Of a DNA stretch of 64,000 bases, positions 1 through 11,200 are shown piece by piece; position 1 is the stretch's first letter, and each line of letters begins with the position of its first letter. Source of the DNA: Gordius sp. MW1 (Eukaryota; Nematomorpha; Gordioida; Gordea; Gordiidae); contig OZ038528.1 in NCBI GenBank assembly GCA_964036665.1, forward strand, positions 12,902,501 through 12,966,500, given 5' to 3'. The notes beneath the pieces are model-generated. The model was not told the origin of the DNA and did no database searches. It was given only the letters and a program-made list of their open reading frames with translations. Both the position numbers and the translations under genes were made by a program.

Positions 1-481
1 AAAAATGGTACATGTAAAATGCCAGGATGCATATTTATTACAAATTATCTTGCAAAAAATGTGGTGTATATTTATGTTTTACGCACAAATAATTGTTTTA
101 TAGATTTTCATGAAAATTAAAATGTTCAAACATTAAACATTTGTTGTAATTCATATAAAATTATATATATTTATAGATTAGAGTATAATAAAAATTATTG
201 AAAATTTGTTCCCTTAATTACATAATAAGTATTTAAATCTACATACCGTTTTTCTAAGATATTTAAAAAAAATTTAAAAAAGTGAGCCATGATTTTATCA
301 ATAGTATTGAGACAAATAAAAAATCTAGTTTGCAAAAAAAAAATTATGGTAACATAGTTCATGCAATAGAGGGATTGCAAAATTGATTTTCAAATCTTTT
401 TTGGATTCCTGGCCTCATCTAAAAGAGGAAGATGAAGATATATTACTCATATAATGTTTTTTAACATTATTATTATATAAA
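1..481. other. AT-rich DNA without a recognised gene
   Basis: Low-complexity AT-rich sequence up to the left target-site duplication of the LINE. The only open frame is about 60 codons on the minus strand, with no recognisable motif. Confidence 0.5.
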
Positions 482-494
482 TGTAGTATTTAAT
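482..494. repeat. Left target-site duplication of the LINE
   Basis: TGTAGTATTTAAT, repeated exactly at 3358-3370. The next base is A on both sides, so the duplication could be 14 bp. Confidence 0.85.
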
Positions 495-495
495 A

Positions 496-567
496 GGGGG
501 CGTGGTGGCGTAATGGGTATAAGTTTAGACTTTGAAGCAAGAGGTTGCCGGTTCGATACCACCTCCA
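496..567 (+). promoter_or_regulatory. tRNA-like 5' head of the LINE (probable internal Pol III promoter remnant)
   Basis: The start resembles a tRNA: an A-box-like TGGCGTAATGGG at 506-517 and a B-box GGTTCGATACC at 550-560, with partly complementary ends. It lies inside the target-site duplications, so it moved with the LINE. The anticodon arm does not fold well, so this is not a working tRNA gene. It could equally be a SINE head fused to the LINE. Confidence 0.6.
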
Positions 568-772
568 GCACTTATTTCAAAGATTACAAATATCTCACAA
601 CGTAAACACGGCTGTCAGGCCTGGATAGCCGAGCGTCACCCCTGATCCAAGTAACGACGGGCATGGTAGGCGCCCGTAACATGTGAAAAGTCAACGAGGG
701 TCACTACATCTTCCGCAAACGGATGTAGTTAAAGAAACTAGTTTGCTAAGGACGAGATTGAGAGTGGGCTAG

Positions 773-1141
773 CTAAATGTTGGAACGATAACGGCAAAAT
801 GCCGAGAAGTTGCTGACACCCTCAGCAAGCGACGGGTTGATGTAGCGCGTATACAGGAAACAAGATGGAAAGGTGCAAAAGCAAGGACGATAGATGATGG
901 CTATAAACTTAACTTCAATGGCCTAGAAACGAATAAAAATGGCGTGGAAATCATACTAGCCTCACATCTGCAAGATAAAGTCATTGACGTACAAAGAAAA
1001 AGTGGGACTGGATACGGAGCGTTGAGATTAAATGGGAAAATCAAATGGTTCCGGCTACCAAAATTGAAAGATATTTACAATGATCAAATAGTTGAACGGC
1101 TGCAAATTGATGATCAGCAGAAGATATGTGGAATAACATAG
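773..1141 (+). pseudogene. LINE endonuclease (EEP-type) fragment
   Basis: About 122 codons stay open. They contain the QETRWKG segment typical of the exonuclease-endonuclease-phosphatase fold, which nicks target DNA for LINE insertion, followed by a stretch ending near a stop at 1139-1141. The middle and C-terminal parts of the endonuclease are missing compared with the copy at 22565, which keeps the segment around DCRVIPA. Inactive by deletion. Confidence 0.7.
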
Positions 1142-1452
1142 AGCAAGATGTGTTCTAGGAGAAGGGAAACCAGGTATGCAAAAAGATAAGGAGACATGGT
1201 GGTGGAACGAAGACGCGCAGCGCCTGGTCAAGTTAAAAAAAGCTTAACAAATTATGGTCAGGCAACAGAAATGAAGAAACACGATTGGCACATGTGAAAG
1301 CTAAAAATGAGGCAAAATGTTGTGTAGCCAAAGCTAAAACAGAGGTCTACGAGAATTTGAATGCCAAGTTAACCAGTAAAAAAGAGGAAAGAATGATCTA
1401 CAAAATCGCAAAGACCAGAGCAAGAAACTAGAGGATGTGGTAAACGTAAAAT

Positions 1453-1753
1453 TAATTAAATCCGAAGGCAGCAAGTCTGCCTCAGGATTCCCCCGGGTAC
1501 GCAATTGTTTCGCCGGGGGCGTTTATTGTGTTTTAACTAACTACTACTACACATATGTTATTTCAAAAAGCGCGCGTAATGGTTATAAACTATGTTATGT
1601 AGAATGGCAAATTTTTAGGAGGTTACAAGGTAAAAAAGGGGAAAAGCGTATAGGAAGTTGTGGAGGGCTATAAGTGAAAGGGAAGAAACGAACGAATGAG
1701 CCCTCCGGCAGTGGCGTGTCTTTTATAGCGAAAAGTCACGTGATGGGCTATAA
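1453..1753. repeat. About 300-bp insertion or divergent block inside the LINE
   Basis: The related copy at about 27100-27130 reads directly from GTGGTAAGCGTAAAA into AAAGAGCAAGGAAGGCA. In this copy the same two segments are about 300 bp apart (near 1437 and 1755). The extra DNA includes a GC-rich stretch around 1490-1525 and has no recognisable coding sequence. It could be an inserted SINE or MITE; its ends are not defined. Confidence 0.5.
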
Positions 1754-1885
1754 AGAGCAAGGAAGGCATCACTCTAACTCTGAACCATCAAATCATAGAT
1801 CGTTGGGAAGTATACTATAAAGAATTATTAAACAGTGAAAATGGGTTTTCGGACCACTGCGAAAGCAAGACCTATGAATATGACC

Positions 1886-3225
1886 CAGAGTTAGAAGTGA
1901 CAGAAGAAGAGGTTGACCAGGTGCTTAAAAAGAAAAGATGACGCTGGGTAGAGCGGTGGGACCTGATAATATACCTATGGAAGCTTTAAAATGCTAGGAC
2001 CCTTAGGTGTACATCTACTTGCAAAGCTGTTTAACAAAATACTTCAAGTGGTCTGATGCCTGATGAGTGGAGGGAAAGCTATGTTATACTATCTATAAAT
2101 TGAAAGGAGATGTACAAGAATGCAACAACTATCGAGGGATAAAGTTAACGAGTCCCGTAATGAAGGTGTGGGAAAAGGTCATAGAAGCTAGACTCCGAAA
2201 AATAACCTCAATAGATGAACGACAATTTGGGTTCATGCCTAGAAAGTCGACTTCAGATGCAATACATGGTCTTAGGAGGCTCATGGAATTATATAAGAAA
2301 AAACAAAAGGATCTATATGTGTTTCATTGATCTTGAGAAAGCTTTCGATAAAGTGCCAAGGCAGTTGATAAGGGATAGCCTGAGTTCTAATGGTGTACAG
2401 CATATATAATGTTAATAAAGGATATGTGTATAAAAGCAAAAACCAAAGTTCGGACATCCAGTGGTACTTCAAAGGGATTCAGTCTAAATGTCGGTGTGCA
2501 TCAAGGATAGGCCCTAAGTCCATTGCTCTTCATAACAATAATGGGTTCGATAACGAAGGACCTGAAACGCGAATCACCTTGGGCAATGCTCTTTGCGGAT
2601 GATATAGCCCTGTGCGCAGGCTCAAATGTGTAATTAGCAGAGCAGGTAAAAGTGTGGATGGAGCGAATTGAAAAAGGCCTTAAAGTCAACCGAGATAAAA
2701 CTGAATATATATGCTTGGAGTCGGGGAATGAATACAAAGAAACACACTGCAAATCGATGACTGGTGTTTAAGCAGTAGGAAGGAATTCAAATATCTTGGT
2801 TCTAGGGTACAATGTGATGGAGGTGTAGAAAACGAAATGAAGGCAAGAATAAACGCAGGCTTGCTAAAATTCAGGGAGTTGAGTGGTGTCCTATGTGACA
2901 AACACATACCACTCAAATTGAAAGGACAGTTATGTAACACCGACGGTATTGTATGGAGCGGAAACCTGGGCAATTAAGGCAAAAGAGGAACAAAGCTTGG
3001 CTACAATGGAGATGCGAATGTTAAGATGGATCTTGGGAATAAGCAAAAAGGACCATATAAGGAATCAAGACATAAGGGATAAACTAAATATAGTTCCGAT
3101 TCAGAGAAAGTCGGTGGTAAGAAGATTGAGATGGTATGGCCATTTGGAGAGAGAGGAGAATCACTCGGCAAATCGTATCAAGAAAGTGCAAGTCGAAGGT
3201 AAGCGAAAGAAAGGGAGGCCTTAAC
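1886..3225 (+). pseudogene. LINE reverse transcriptase and C-terminal domain, multiply frameshifted
   Basis: The RT motifs are spread over three frames: NYRGIKLTSP (near 2120), QFGFMPRKSTSDAI (near 2225), FIDLEKAFDKVPR (near 2325, carrying the first catalytic Asp) and LFADDIALCA (near 2590, carrying the paired Asp of the active site). The C-terminal part, with LYGAETWAIKAKEE (2945-2990) and a MLRWILGISK segment, is open from 2949 to 3224. RT would copy the element RNA at the nicked target. Several frameshifts and stops separate the motifs, so no enzyme can be made. Confidence 0.85.
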
Positions 3226-3357
3226 TGACATGGAAGCATAAAATAGATATGGACATGAGAAGGTACGAGCTAAAGCGAAGCTGGTGTAAGGGCAGGAATA
3301 CATGGAGAACGTAGCTGACCACTAAATGTGACAAACAGCTATAGGAAAAAAAATAAT

Positions 3358-3370
3358 TGTAGTATTTAAT
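3358..3370. repeat. Right target-site duplication of the LINE
   Basis: Exact copy of 482-494, directly after the A-rich LINE tail. Confidence 0.85.
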
Positions 3371-3488
3371 ATTATGTTTAAATATATATCAATAAACTAA
3401 TATCTCTCAAAAGAAAATTACATTTAATACCTTAAATGTAAATCATGCAAATTAAACAATAATTTACTAAAATATAATGATCAATAAA

Positions 3489-3587
3489 GCCGAGATAAAA
3501 TCTCATATTGTCTCGTCTCGACATCGAAATTTTCGTCTCAATCTCGGGTCAGTCTTTCGAATTCTCCCCGGTTTTTCCGCATCACTA
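3489..3587 (+). mobile_element. GATCTCG-family transposon end (right-hand type)
   Basis: A run rich in TCTCGTCTCG and CTCGGGTC ends in CCGCATCACTA, the terminus shared with 7249-7399, 26680-26827 and 62708-62823. About 130 bp upstream of it also resembles 62350-62430. It is a truncated piece; no target duplication was found. Confidence 0.5.
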
Positions 3588-4705
3588 CTTATGCAAGCGA
3601 TACTGATTTTTCTCCTCCTTAGAACGTGTATATCTAGATTCTATGTTCCAAACTTGATCCTACGCAAACTAATGTCTTTAACCGCTTTCGTTTGTGGAGA
3701 GAGCGGTAGCCTTCGTTTATTTTTCACAAAATTCAGGCGAAGAATGCGCGCGTCGCTTAAGGGGAACGCCCTAGCTTGGTTTTCATGCTTCTTATTCGTT
3801 GTAGTGTACATTTGGTTTATACGGAGTGAAAGACTGTATCTTTCCCAGCTTTCCATGCCTGACGGAACTTGTTAGATGGCGCATACATACTATTCTTTAT
3901 AATCCCAGCATCTTCGTAAATTTAACTTTTCTAGACCGACTCGTTTGATAGGCCAAGCTAGCACTTTTATCTCATTAGCACTTCCTCTAAAAGCCCAGAA
4001 GTTTATATCTGACCTTCACCATGGGATGACCTCTCTATCAAAGGTATAGCTTCTTGAATCACGAGGGTACACAAGCTCATACCACCGCTACAAGGTATTT
4101 CTGACTCGGTTGAGAATGTCAAGACCGTAATAAACAATTTAGTATAAAATGCATCTTTGATTTATTTCATTGATCATAAATTGCGCTTCAAATCATAAGT
4201 ATTATAAAATATTAAATCATTTAGTAAATTAGGAAATTTTAACACGGGTGGGAGAGATTTTCCCACTTGAATATGTTCTCTTTTCTGCTTAAAGGTTAAA
4301 TTTCTAAGCAAATATCTATCACACTTTGACCATCCTTATGCTGCTTAATGTAGTAGATTTAATCAAATCATCCTTCTCCGCATTCTGATTTAGGCTGGAC
4401 CTTAAATTATGCAATTTTTTACACATTATGATTTTCTGTCTTTGCATTAATCGGGATAGCAATTTCATATTTGCATTGATAGTCAAACCTTTTGAAGCCA
4501 GTAAACTCTTATCTTCATTCATTTTACGTCTTGGGAATTGGGATGTTGTCAACAGCTATCTTTCTCCAAAAGGTGCCTATAAGGCCACTGATGTTGACCC
4601 AATTATTTTTTAAACCTCAATATTTTTCTTTAAGAATATTTAAAGTAAGTTTTCTTGTAATTAAAAGAGTTTTATTACAAAAAATTATGTAAATACATTA
4701 AAATC
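3588..4705. other. No recognised gene
   Basis: Two unassigned frames occur, about 3477-3875 on plus and 4319-4552 on minus. Neither shows splice support, a recognisable domain or a similar copy in the window, so neither is called a gene. Confidence 0.4.
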
Positions 4706-4883
4706 ATTGTTGTATAAAAACGGTGAAATAGGATTGATAATGTGCGTAGAGGGAAATGGAACGCGATATCCTTCATCTTCTCCTTTTTTTCCCCTGAAGA
4801 TGGACCATAAGTGTCCGAAATATCGCGTTCCATTTCCCTCTACTCACATTATCAATCCTATTTCACCGTTTTTATACAACAAT
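4706..4883. repeat. Near-perfect 178-bp palindrome (snapback hairpin)
   Basis: The left arm (4706-4769) and the right arm (4820-4883) are reverse complements over about 64 bp with one mismatch (C versus A in the GTGCG/GTGAG position). They enclose a loop of about 50 bp that is itself partly self-complementary around CCTTCATCTTC. Transcribed RNA would form a long hairpin. It may be a young foldback MITE or a small-RNA hairpin source. No matching copy or clear target duplication is in the window. Confidence 0.85.
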
Positions 4884-7248
4884 ATTCAGATAAACGGATT
4901 GACAATTCTTGGTCATATACATTAAAATTAAATAATTTTAAAAGTGATATGTGCTGAAAATAGCTTAAATGATAATTTTTTCATATTCAGGCTCGGTGAT
5001 TATCGATTTTGACTGTATTAAACCTTTGATCGTAAAAAGAGAAAGCACCCTTTGCCTTGGTAAGGGGAGAGATAAGCGGACATGCATCTGTTATATCGTA
5101 CAAAAAAATAAAACAAGCAAATAAATAAAAAAGTTGATCCATTCGAAGCCGTTTAAGAAAATTTATTTTATAAAGTTTGATATTTGCATTTAACTAATTT
5201 GTTGAATAAATTGAGATCATGATACCGAACATTTGTTGATCGGAAAATGATATTTATAATAAACGTATTCTTAAAAATGGATGTGCTTACAAAAATAAAT
5301 GGTAAGTGTAGCCATCGCCATTGATGTCAAAAGAAAAATGATTGTTTTCGACTTTCCCCATAACCATAAATTTACTTAAAACTATATGTTCATTCAAAAA
5401 TATAAGTCTTTAGGCAGATATGTTATTATATTTAAGTCCATTTTCATTTAGTTAACTAGCAGTAGTTTCTGTCTATATTAATGGAAAGGATCGGAGTTAT
5501 ATATTTTGATGGAATAGGCAATGGCTAATGAATCTCAATCTATTGAAAAGTATTATTGTTCCGCTCTAATTTCCTAAATGCATATGCCACTGGTTCTCCT
5601 CACCATTCTGGATATGACATAATGCATCACCTAGGTCATTTTTGATGCAACGATTGCCAGCTTTAAGAGTAATTCTATGTTGTATAGCATCTTGTTAGTT
5701 CTGATTACAAGTCTGCATGAACAGGCCTAGCGGATGGGTGATATATACCTATAATTCGTTGTTACTTTTAGATTTTTAAATTCTTTAATGACACTCCTTT
5801 GGCTAGGTTATTGACCCCAATTCTACAAAGCTTTAATTTAGGTTTAAAAGATTAGCTTCTTACACTTTGTAAGCAACATTTTAACTTTCAAACCTAATTT
5901 GCTACGATAATATGAGTATTTTATTTACCAATTTTAGCGAGGGCTCTAATACTTAGAGTTAGTATAAATTAGGTTATTTCATAGCTCGAACAATACATTT
6001 CATGGACTGGTATAAATTTAGATCTGTTTTTTGCACATATCATGAGACCTTAATGTACCTATATTAAAGCATGGCGAATGTTTTTATATAATGCTTCTAA
6101 AAGCACATCGATATTTCCTAATAATGCTAACCACGTGGTGCTTTAGAACTATGATTTCTCTTGCCAATTATATGTTATATGTGTTTATTTTGACCAATCA
6201 CAATTATCAGTTCGAGAATATCGTTTGAATTACTAGGTTTGTTTTGCGATTAAAAGTTGAAAATTCACCAATTTATACAATTATTTTCTAACATGTGGTG
6301 TTTCAAGTTTAAATCCTCTTCGCCTTATGACGCTTTTGCGGGCTCTTTGAAGCGATTTATTTCCACCAACCGCAAGCAGATATCTCCCCTTCTCATAAGA
6401 GACACGAACATTCCATCCCCTACTTTTTTCGCGCCCTCTAACCAAAATATCTTGGACGCTCCTCTCCGCAAATTAATCTCCGGCGGCCAATGATTTACTC
6501 TTTGAAGTTGAAACTCTGAGTCAAACTACAAAAACTTCCGCCTGCACTATCAGATCACTCAAAAAAAACTTGAGGGATGGGGGTAAAGAGACTAATTTAC
6601 TACAAAACATTCACATAATAGACAATAGATCCTTTAGACAAAACACGGTAGCAGGGGCGATGATGGATTATCCCACGCAAAAACGTGTGGATTAAAGTTC
6701 ACTTGCCAACCCTACTTTTATCATGTAAAAGGTAAGGCAAATGGCAAAACAAATGCATAATGTGATTTATTAATTGATAATTTCAGACATAAATTCAGGC
6801 TTAACAAACTCTTGGTAGTCTCATGATATAATATAATGCATTTGGCAGAAAAGTCGCTGACGAGCTCTAAAAATCTTTAGGCATTGTAGCCAATTTTATT
6901 TAAATAATTTGATTAATTAGCCACCGATTCAATATATCATCATCGGAGAGGATGATGTAATTAGTGCTAAGTTTGAAGATGCTTTAGCATTATTTACTAC
7001 TTCATCAAAACTCATTTTAAGTCTGTGCGTTTATATTATATTTTAGTGCTAAGGATATTAATATGCAATAAATATATTGAAAAATTATTTACATGTCTTA
7101 AAAGCCACCAAATTTTTGTTTAAAGGAGCTAAAATTATTGAATTATACGCGGTTACTTAGTTGGGTAAATTTCTTAATATTCAAAGTGTTCTTAATATAT
7201 AAATTTATATTTAACATCCTAAATGTGAATTACAAAATAAAAAAGGAA
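4884..7248. other. No recognised gene
   Basis: AT-rich sequence. A somewhat less AT-rich stretch at 6257-6493 has a 78-codon open frame with no motif I recognise. Confidence 0.4.
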
Positions 7249-7399
7249 GCCGAGATCTCGCCGACAAAATCTCGTATCGTCTCGAGTTCCAAATTCTCGT
7301 CTCTATATCGAACCAATTTTTTAAAGTCTCGCCTCGTATCGGTTTTTCGAGACAAGAGGAGACTAGATCGAGATTTTTCTCGAATTTTCCGCATCACTA
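7249..7399 (+). mobile_element. GATCTCG-family transposon end (right-hand type)
   Basis: Begins GCCGAGATCTCGCCG, continues with TCTCGTATCGTCTCG-type runs and ends CCGCATCACTA at 7399. The last 40 bp can fold back on themselves (GAGATTTTTCTC). The left end of this copy is not apparent. Confidence 0.55.
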
Positions 7400-7638
7400 A
7401 ATACAACTGACGACCCGACTGAGTCATCTAGTCAGATTGGGTATTACTATATGAGGATTTACCTTGAAAAGCCTATCTTTGACTTTGCAAAATTTTCCTT
7501 GCCAAAATATTCAACGTTTGCCATCCATAGCCCTAAATAAGTTTAACCGTCTGGTACCATATTGATTAAGAAGTTCTTGCCCCTAGTTACAAAAATTCAG
7601 ATTTTATAATCTATGTTCGCAAATCACTTTATTCAATA

Positions 7639-7963
7639 CTAGATGAACCCGGCAAACGTTGTTTTGCCATTTACCCGGGTGTATTAAATTATGTTGGAAT
7701 TTTAAGGCATTATGATGATAAAGCGGTTATTGAAGTAAAAATAAAGTTTGATATCTATATGTTCTACTTCTATTGATCTATTTCCGTATACAGTGCAACG
7801 CGTACGAATACTCGAAAACTACTGGACCGATTTCGCTCGAACAAATCTTAAAACATGCTTCGGAGTGTCAGGAATAAACTATGAAATTTTGAGCCAAATC
7901 GGCCTGGTAGTTTTCCAAAATTGGTGGCGCCATACACACATAGTTTCATTTATATATATAAGA
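7639..7963 (-). mobile_element. Short non-autonomous Helitron
   Basis: Read on the minus strand it starts TCTTATATATATAAATG and ends GCCGGGTTCATCTAG. It sits between host A (7964) and host T (7638). A 5' TC, a 3' CTAG behind a GC-rich hairpin, and insertion between A and T are the hallmarks of Helitrons, which move by rolling-circle replication. At 325 bp it has no room for a Rep/helicase gene. It lies just past the probable poly(A) signal of the KASH gene. Confidence 0.75.
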
Positions 7964-7979
7964 TAGGTTAAGATGAAAA

Positions 7980-7989
7980 TTTATTTATT
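7980..7989 (-). terminator. Probable poly(A) signal of the KASH gene
   Basis: Two overlapping AATAAA hexamers on the minus strand, about 120 nt after the stop codon at 8111-8113. Confidence 0.4.
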
Positions 7990-8110
7990 CAATTATTTAG
8001 CCTGATAAATATACAAGATTTAAACAGTAATATAGTAAAAACAATTTAAATGATATATGTGGCATAAATAAAATATAAAATTGTGTTGAGAATTTGAATA
8101 ATGAGTGTGG

Positions 8111-8273
8111 TCATTTAGGCGGAGAACCGTGTGGATAATTTAGGAAAAAAAACAACGAAGATTTGTAGTTATTTCTATTTTCGCAGCACGTTGGTTTTGA
8201 TAGCCAAAATAACATTTGCAAAAGAAATAAAACTACCAGGCAATATTTGATGCATCTCGATAATCTTGTAACT
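8111..8273 (-). CDS. klar: Last exon of the KASH gene: transmembrane segment and luminal tail
   Basis: The acceptor CTCTTTCAG ends at 8274; the exon supplies the last base of a Lys codon split from exon 9183-9259. It encodes 53 residues: a basic lead-in (VTRLSRCIKY), a hydrophobic span (CLVVLFLLQMLFWL), then KPTCCENRNN and a tail ending YPHGSPPK before TGA. KASH tails normally end in a short proline run that fits a pocket of the SUN trimer. Here the end is S-P-P-K rather than three prolines plus one residue. The paired Cys could form the SUN-KASH disulfide. Confidence 0.8.
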
Positions 8274-11200
8274 CTGAAAGAGGAGATTCTATACAACACG
8301 TAAATCAAATATGTAAAAATTTTATATATTAATCATTAACGTTAATTATAAAAAAAATTAGTTTCGTTATATTAAGAAATTTTTTGCGATGACATACTTA
8401 AAGCTCTATTTAATACACTTAAATCAAATCAAGCAGGTAAATTATTATATATTTAAGGGCATAATACTTTATCTTTTTTAAAACAAAATGATATTCACAC
8501 TGAAAACATTTTTAGATTAATACAAAATATTTACAATAAAAAATAATATACTTTTTATCAGATAAAAAAATATCTCTAAAATTCAAATATTACTTAGACT
8601 TAGAAATGAAAGTATAAGTAACTGGTTTAAACATACAAAAATTGTTATTTAACAGCCGTAAAGAATAATGTTTCTAATGATTTTCGAATCGCAAAAATAA
8701 AATAAAGTACACAACATTGATAATTTATTCAAATCAAAAAGATTGTGTAAATGAACTTAGTTAAGGTTATAGAATTTATTCCAAATTAGCATAAAAAACA
8801 ATTGATAATAGGGCTTGGAATGAAGATCGAAAAAATAAATTTCGCTAAAATAATACTCTAATAGCGAGTTGGGTTAATGTAAAAAATTAGTTTTGAAGGG
8901 TAGCTAATATCTTGATAAAATTATAAATAACTCGATTTTATTAAATTATGCGATTATTAAGATTTCTAATAAATATGAAACACATAAAATCATATACCTA
9001 GTAAGAGTTAGGAATGAATTCAAATTTGTGCCCTTATTACTCCTTAATTTCTTAACAAATCATTAACGGTTAATTTAAATATAAATACCTTTGATTCAAA
9101 ATTATCCACTTGATTTATATTGGCTAGAGACTGATCGATTCTGAAAAATAAATTTTATAAAATTGTTAAGATATTATATTACTTTTGGAAAGCATCAAGG
9201 CATGTATCATGTTGATTTTCTGAAGTTTGATTTTTAAATCTTTTGATGTTTGATAAGCGCTGCAATTTTAAATACTCCTATCCAAAATATTATTAAGTAA
9301 AAAAATAGTTACTTCAGACGCTGCACATATTTGTCGATTGAATTGCTCTAGGCTGGTAACATTATCCTTATGTTCAGGTACTTTTAAAACAAAATCAGAG
9401 TGTATGATGGCGGTTTTGGCATTTATTGCTAATTGTTGATTTTGAGCAAAATTATTTTCAAGTTTATAACATAATTGACGCCAATGATCGCATAATATAA
9501 AAGTTTGATTTTTTTCTTCCTTCGTTAAATTATAATCGGAAATGGAGTCGACAACGGTTTGTAGAAAACTTAGATGAATTTGGCATACATCGATAAATTT
9601 GGACTATTTTAAAATAAATAATAAAAACTGTAAAACCACATTTCGAATATAATTAATCTACGATTAAAGATACCAAATGTCTTTGAAAGTGCATTAATTA
9701 AGCAATGACTCTGGACAATGGCACCAAATTTCATACTAAGATAGTGAAATAACATAATAAGGAGTTTTTAAAACAAATAAAACCCCTTACTTAATATAAT
9801 ATATCGATACGTGTAGTTTAGAATGAACTAGGCATAGGTAATCTAATTTTGCGATCGTAAAATGCCATGTTAATTACCAATATTTTGATTAAAATCTTAT
9901 ATTTTGACTTTAACACAAATATACAACAAAATAAATGGACCTGGCAAACTTGCAATATAAGCTTAACTCCAAAAATAAACATGATGCATTAAAGGTAACT
10001 TAAGCCTATACCATAATGCATTTTAAGGTAATTAACACATAAGGGTATTATAGCTTCCAGGCTAGATTGTGCAATTCGCATTCCCTTCCTGGATATTGTT
10101 AACATATTAATTTTAAAAATAATCTTATTAATATTTTTTAAATAAACGTTTTTTTGCGAAGTGTATAAAAATTTATTAACGATTAGGAATAAAGGGATGC
10201 ACTTTTGTATAAAAGACTTTTAAATTCTTTAATGCCTTTTATATTGTTTGAAACAAACGCTATCTAATACTTTATACATAATTATTAAAACTCGGTCCTT
10301 ATCCGGGCCCCGTTTGTTATTTTATTTTGTGTTAGGTTTCAAATCCAATTCCTTCTACACTTCTTCTAGAAGCAGTAGTTTAGTTGCTAGACACTTCTTT
10401 CTTTTTTGCGAATTTACATTAAAACGGCATATGAATTGCAAATTAATTAATATATATTTATTAATAGCGAATTAAAGGCTGCCTAAATTAATTTTATAAA
10501 TTACCAATTTTTGGTTAATATTGATATCGTCATTTGGAGAGTTCTTTGATTCATAATAATTGCACGTGTGCTTTACATCTCTCAAATCCTTTTTTGATAA
10601 TGATAATAATGAACGCAAATCTTCGATCTCATCGTCGGAATCTAACATCAACACAGAGTCAGGATACGAGAGATCTTCGTGAGATTTGGATCTTTTCTAT
10701 AAACAAATTATTTGCTATGTAAAAACAAGTCATATATTTGTTCCATGAAAGGTATTAAAATTATAACATGATTAATGTTTATGTAACATTGATTTTATTA
10801 ATGGTTTACATAGTCGAATCTTTATAAGTAAAACATTAATTAAATTTTGAATGATGGTATAATCTAAAACTACAAATTTTGATAACTAGTTTTTTATCTT
10901 TATTTTAACAATTTTTATAATAGATTAAAACTAATATCAACTATTTTCTAACATAAAACGCGTTTTGGGGATAAATTAAGACACAACTTTGCTTTGTATC
11001 TGATAATATGCCGTGTTCTTATGTGTTACATCATAATGGGTTCTATTAAAAAATATGTTTGATTTAGATGATGTCCATAAGTAGGGTTAAGCACAAATAT
11101 ATTTGATAAAAACTAAGCGAACTAGTTGAATTTATTAAAAATGCGCTTATAATATAGTTTTTTTCCGCCAGTTCTTTAGGCATGAAATTTGACATTCGTG

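Larger units (their letters stand above)
495..3357 (+). mobile_element. Full-length, decayed RTE-like LINE retrotransposon
   Basis: A non-LTR retrotransposon bounded by a 13-bp direct repeat, TGTAGTATTTAAT, at 482-494 and 3358-3370; this is the target-site duplication made by target-primed reverse transcription. In order it has a tRNA-like head (496-567), a 5' leader, an endonuclease region (from 773), a reverse transcriptase region (about 1886-2620), a C-terminal region (to 3225) and a short A-rich tail. The coding capacity is destroyed by frameshifts and stops, and a roughly 300-bp block (1453-1753) interrupts it. Two other truncated copies of the family lie at 19333-19621 and at 22565-22832 plus 26836-27850. 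The RTE assignment is inferred from the endonuclease and RT motifs and the short tail. Confidence 0.85.

Noticed and set aside
496..567. A functional tRNA gene
   Set aside because: The A and B boxes are present, but the anticodon arm and acceptor pairing are poor, and the sequence lies inside a LINE's target duplications.
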